Below are positions 28,522 through 30,708 of a DNA stretch of 30,708 nucleotides, one piece after another. This DNA is from Mnemiopsis leidyi (taxonomy: Eukaryota > Ctenophora > Tentaculata > Lobata > Bolinopsidae): contig JH154054.1 of NCBI GenBank assembly GCA_000226015.1, positions 129,181-159,888 on the forward strand, written 5' to 3'. A model generated the notes under the pieces. It was not told the DNA's origin. It ran no database searches and worked only from the letters and a program-made list of their open reading frames with translations. Position numbers and translations under genes: made by a program. How positions within the stretch are numbered: the first letter of the stretch is position 1; each line of letters begins with the position of its first letter.

Positions 28522-28779
28522 TTAATAATTTCCTGTTTTCATATTATAACTAGTACAGAAAACAAGTATTATTGCTACTCGAATGAGACTAGGAGGAAGA
28601 GATCCTGCGAAAATGAAATCTATTCTACATGAGCCGGAGCTTAGAATTCTGGCCATGTTCCAACTGTATTTGTTTTGCAATCCCGTAATACAAAAGCTCT
28701 GGATATCATATATATCCTGCTGCTGTTGGTGAAGCTGCCAAGATGTTAAGAGTAAAACGAGTGTAACAAGTTTTGTCAT
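28522..28779 (-). CDS. candidate small secreted protein, minus strand
   Basis: An 85-codon frame on the minus strand starts MTKLVTLVLLLTSWQLHQQQ, which reads as a signal peptide with basic, hydrophobic and polar parts. It continues SFCITGLQNKYSWNMARI and SGSCRIDFIFAGSLPPS with two cysteines, then a hydrophobic end. A TATAAA lies at 28814-28819 on the same strand, about 35 bp before the ATG. I recognise no family. A real gene might splice out of this frame. Length and one good N-terminus are weak evidence. Confidence 0.3.
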   Translation of the reverse strand: MTKLVTLVLLLTSWQLHQQQQDIYDIQSFCITGLQNKYSWNMARILSSGSCRIDFIFAGSLPPSLIRVAIILVFCTSYNMKTGNY

Positions 28780-28813
28780 GTGCGATAGTATTTCCGGTCA
28801 GGTTTCCAACAGG

Positions 28814-28819
28814 TTTATA
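28814..28819 (-). promoter_or_regulatory. TATA box candidate for the minus-strand ORF
   Basis: TATAAA on the minus strand, about 35 bp upstream of the ATG at 28779. If used, the 5'UTR would be only a few bases long. Confidence 0.25.
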
Positions 28820-29348
28820 GAGGGAGCTGAAAGTAAGTTTGCAAGGTAATACAGCACTATAGTAGATAATCAAATTAGTAGGTTATCAATCTAGTAAGTA
28901 TCACTAATAGTAGGTTATCAATTTAAAAAGTTCTAATACTAACAATAGCTCTAATGAAATATAGTATTGTGCTCCACTGCCTAGCTATAATGTTACCACA
29001 AAATTAAATGCCACCTCCACTCCCTCAACTAAATCACTCCTCCCCAAGTTGCAGGCCCGACCACGTCGTTCCGGGCAGTGAAAACAAAAACCTGTTTACT
29101 TATTGAACTAGTTCTGCAACTTTCTTTATGCGGAGTCAAGTTCTGCTTGTTCACCACAGCATCCAGGTAAATGGAGGTTGTGAGGCAATAAGATTACCCG
29201 AGCCGCGTCTAATAACCGGGAAACGGCCCCCCTCTCAATGTAATTTTAACAAAACCAGTAACGATAACCAGTTTACTCAACTGCACGAGAGTTAGCTGCT
29301 GCAGGTTATGACAACTAGACTCGCTGGTTGGGGAGGCTACATCCTCCT

Positions 29349-29354
29349 ATATAT
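29349..29354 (+). promoter_or_regulatory. TATA box candidate of BHMT
   Basis: TATATA within CTCCTATATATGGCAGC, about 76 bp before the BHMT start codon. A TSS near 29380 and a 5'UTR of about 50 bp would follow. Confidence 0.3.
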
Positions 29355-29429
29355 GGCAGCTATCCCTGACCATGTTATTTCCATTTCTAGCTGATTTTGT
29401 GACGGAGAAACTTTGAAACTTTTGATAAG

Positions 29430-30708
29430 ATGCCACGATCTACCGGGGTAAGGGTAAGTGGCTCAGCCACTGTCCCACTTTTCTTCTCAACACTTCTACA
29501 TTATTCGGACAAAAGTTCTGGAAACCCTTTAAAATTGGGGAAGATTTTTCGAATGATAATTTCTATCAACTGTTGAGACGTTTAGTGGTGGTGTAATTCG
29601 TGGCTTAACATGAAAAATGTGCCATTGCAATAGTATTGAGTCTGTTAGTGCATGCATGAGACAATAACCTGTTTCACTATTTCTATGTAGCGCTTTTATT
29701 ACTAACGTTACCCACCTCCTTGCACTGTATATTGTGATCAGCATGAGTTTACTCAAAGTTCTGTGTATCACTCGATTCCCCTAGTAATTGTCCCTGTAAT
29801 TTGATCCTCAAGAAATTAGATTTTCCAGTCCATAGTAATGCCGTTTTCAGTAGATATGATAAACTCGACATTTCAAGGCAACCTCAATATTGTCATTCGA
29901 CTCTACTGCTTGCCTATTCTAGTTGACGAAATTGTGTTAATGTATTTCTTCCAAATCTAATTGATGATTAAGCCCCATTTTTCACAGGGATTTTTGGAGA
30001 GATTGGACCGAGGACCTGTTATCGGAGACGGAGGGTTCGTGTTCGCTCTAGAGAAGAGAGGATACGTCCAGGCTGGACCATGGACTCCTGAAGCAGTTAT
30101 AGAGCACCCTGAGGTATGTGTTTGGCAGATGCAGTCATCACGTTTCTAGTGAGGATAAAGTTACCTGTCGAGTTCATGCTATGCACTATGCTTTGGATGC
30201 TTAGGAAAATATGTTACTGATAGTGATAAGATAGGAACTTTTATTTCTAACCAAATTGAGCCTATCAGCATCTTATCCCTGTTGGTTGATTACAGGTATT
30301 TAAATCTTCCTATTCTTCTCTCAGGCTGTAAAGCAGCTACACAGAGAGTTCCTGAGAGCCGGTTCAGATATCTGTCAAGCTTTCACTTTCTACGCTAGCG
30401 AGGACAAGCTGAAAAACAGAGGTCATGGTGCCGGCAATCATGGGGTGAGTTGATCGAGCTTTTAACGAGGCTGGTTGGTTAGACTTCTGATAATAATCTT
30501 GAATGAAACTTGACAGGAAGATTTTTGACGGCCTTTGCGTCTCAACAACAATAGATTTAAGAATTTTATCGTCCAGGTGTATGCCATCAACAAGGCAGCA
30601 GTGGAGATAGTGAAGGAGTGTCACCTACCCCGAGGGAGGTCTAGTTGCGGGAAGGCTTTCTCAGACTCCCACCTACATCCACCTACTTTGAACAAGGACC
30701 TCGTCAAG
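29430..30708 (+). CDS. BHMT: betaine-homocysteine S-methyltransferase, 5' part
   Basis: This cytosolic enzyme transfers a methyl group from betaine to homocysteine, giving methionine and dimethylglycine. Exons are 29430-29453 (or 29447), 29988-30113, 30325-30444 and 30577-30708 (cut by the window end), all phase 0. The protein starts MPRSTG and continues [40 protein letters not shown] and [13 protein letters not shown], nearly identical to human BHMT over these blocks; the GDGG aspartate is a substrate-site residue. The zinc-binding cysteines lie beyond the window. In the last exon the homology starts in one frame ([11 protein letters not shown]) and resumes in the +1 frame ([15 protein letters not shown]) after a CCCC run at 30628-30631, so the copy is frame-disrupted here or the sequence has an indel error. 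Confidence 0.95.
29454..29987 (+). other. BHMT intron 1 (534 bp)
   Basis: AT-rich intron with donor GTAAGT and acceptor TTTTTCACAG. The minus-strand frame at 29529-29771 shows no recognisable domain. Confidence 0.8.

Larger units (their letters stand above)
27662..29429. other. intergenic region upstream of BHMT
   Basis: Apart from the promoter-like segment and the minus-strand ORF, this is AT-rich sequence without supported genes. A small duplication (AGTAGGTTATCAAT) occurs twice at about 28878 and 28909. Confidence 0.5.

Overview
The window is nuclear DNA from an animal (metazoan), most likely an invertebrate. It has many short phase-consistent exons with GT-AG introns, long AT-rich introns, tandem minisatellites, MITE-like foldback elements and an assembly gap of Ns at 10932-11817. 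The genes are metazoan types: a Na+/Ca2+ exchanger with Calx-beta domains, a NUF2-type kinetochore protein and betaine-homocysteine methyltransferase. I cannot name the species or phylum from the sequence.

Layout. (1) 35-14087, plus strand: the 3' part of an NCX-family Na+/Ca2+ exchanger. It covers the end of the cytoplasmic-loop helical region, two Calx-beta domains, the alpha-2 repeat and the last membrane segments. The 5' exons (alpha-1 repeat) lie outside the window. (2) 14752-18340: intergenic, with a family of foldback elements, a larger inverted repeat around one of them, and the decayed 3' end of a retroelement ORF. (3) 18341-26273, plus strand: a chain of 18 phase-compatible exons encoding about 1510 residues. 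It starts with a NUF2-like calponin-homology region, continues as coiled coil, and ends in one 2.5-kb exon with a charged ER/K helix and a long Ser/Thr-Pro-rich tail. This is about three times the usual NUF2 length. (4) 26274-29429: intergenic, with a hAT-like non-autonomous element flanked by an 8-bp target duplication, a near-perfect 45-bp palindrome and two weak minus-strand coding candidates. (5) 29430 to the window end, plus strand: the first four exons of BHMT, with an apparent +1 frame disruption in the fourth.

The three genes are on the same strand and have unrelated jobs (Ca2+ extrusion, chromosome segregation, methionine/betaine metabolism), so nothing suggests a functional cluster. 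The most distinctive points are the NUF2-like protein with its huge tail and 15-residue repeats, the apparent loss of the acidic Ca2+-binding clusters in the exchanger's Calx-beta domains, and a recurring pattern in which intronic minisatellites sit next to splice sites and carry splice-site-like sequence in each unit.
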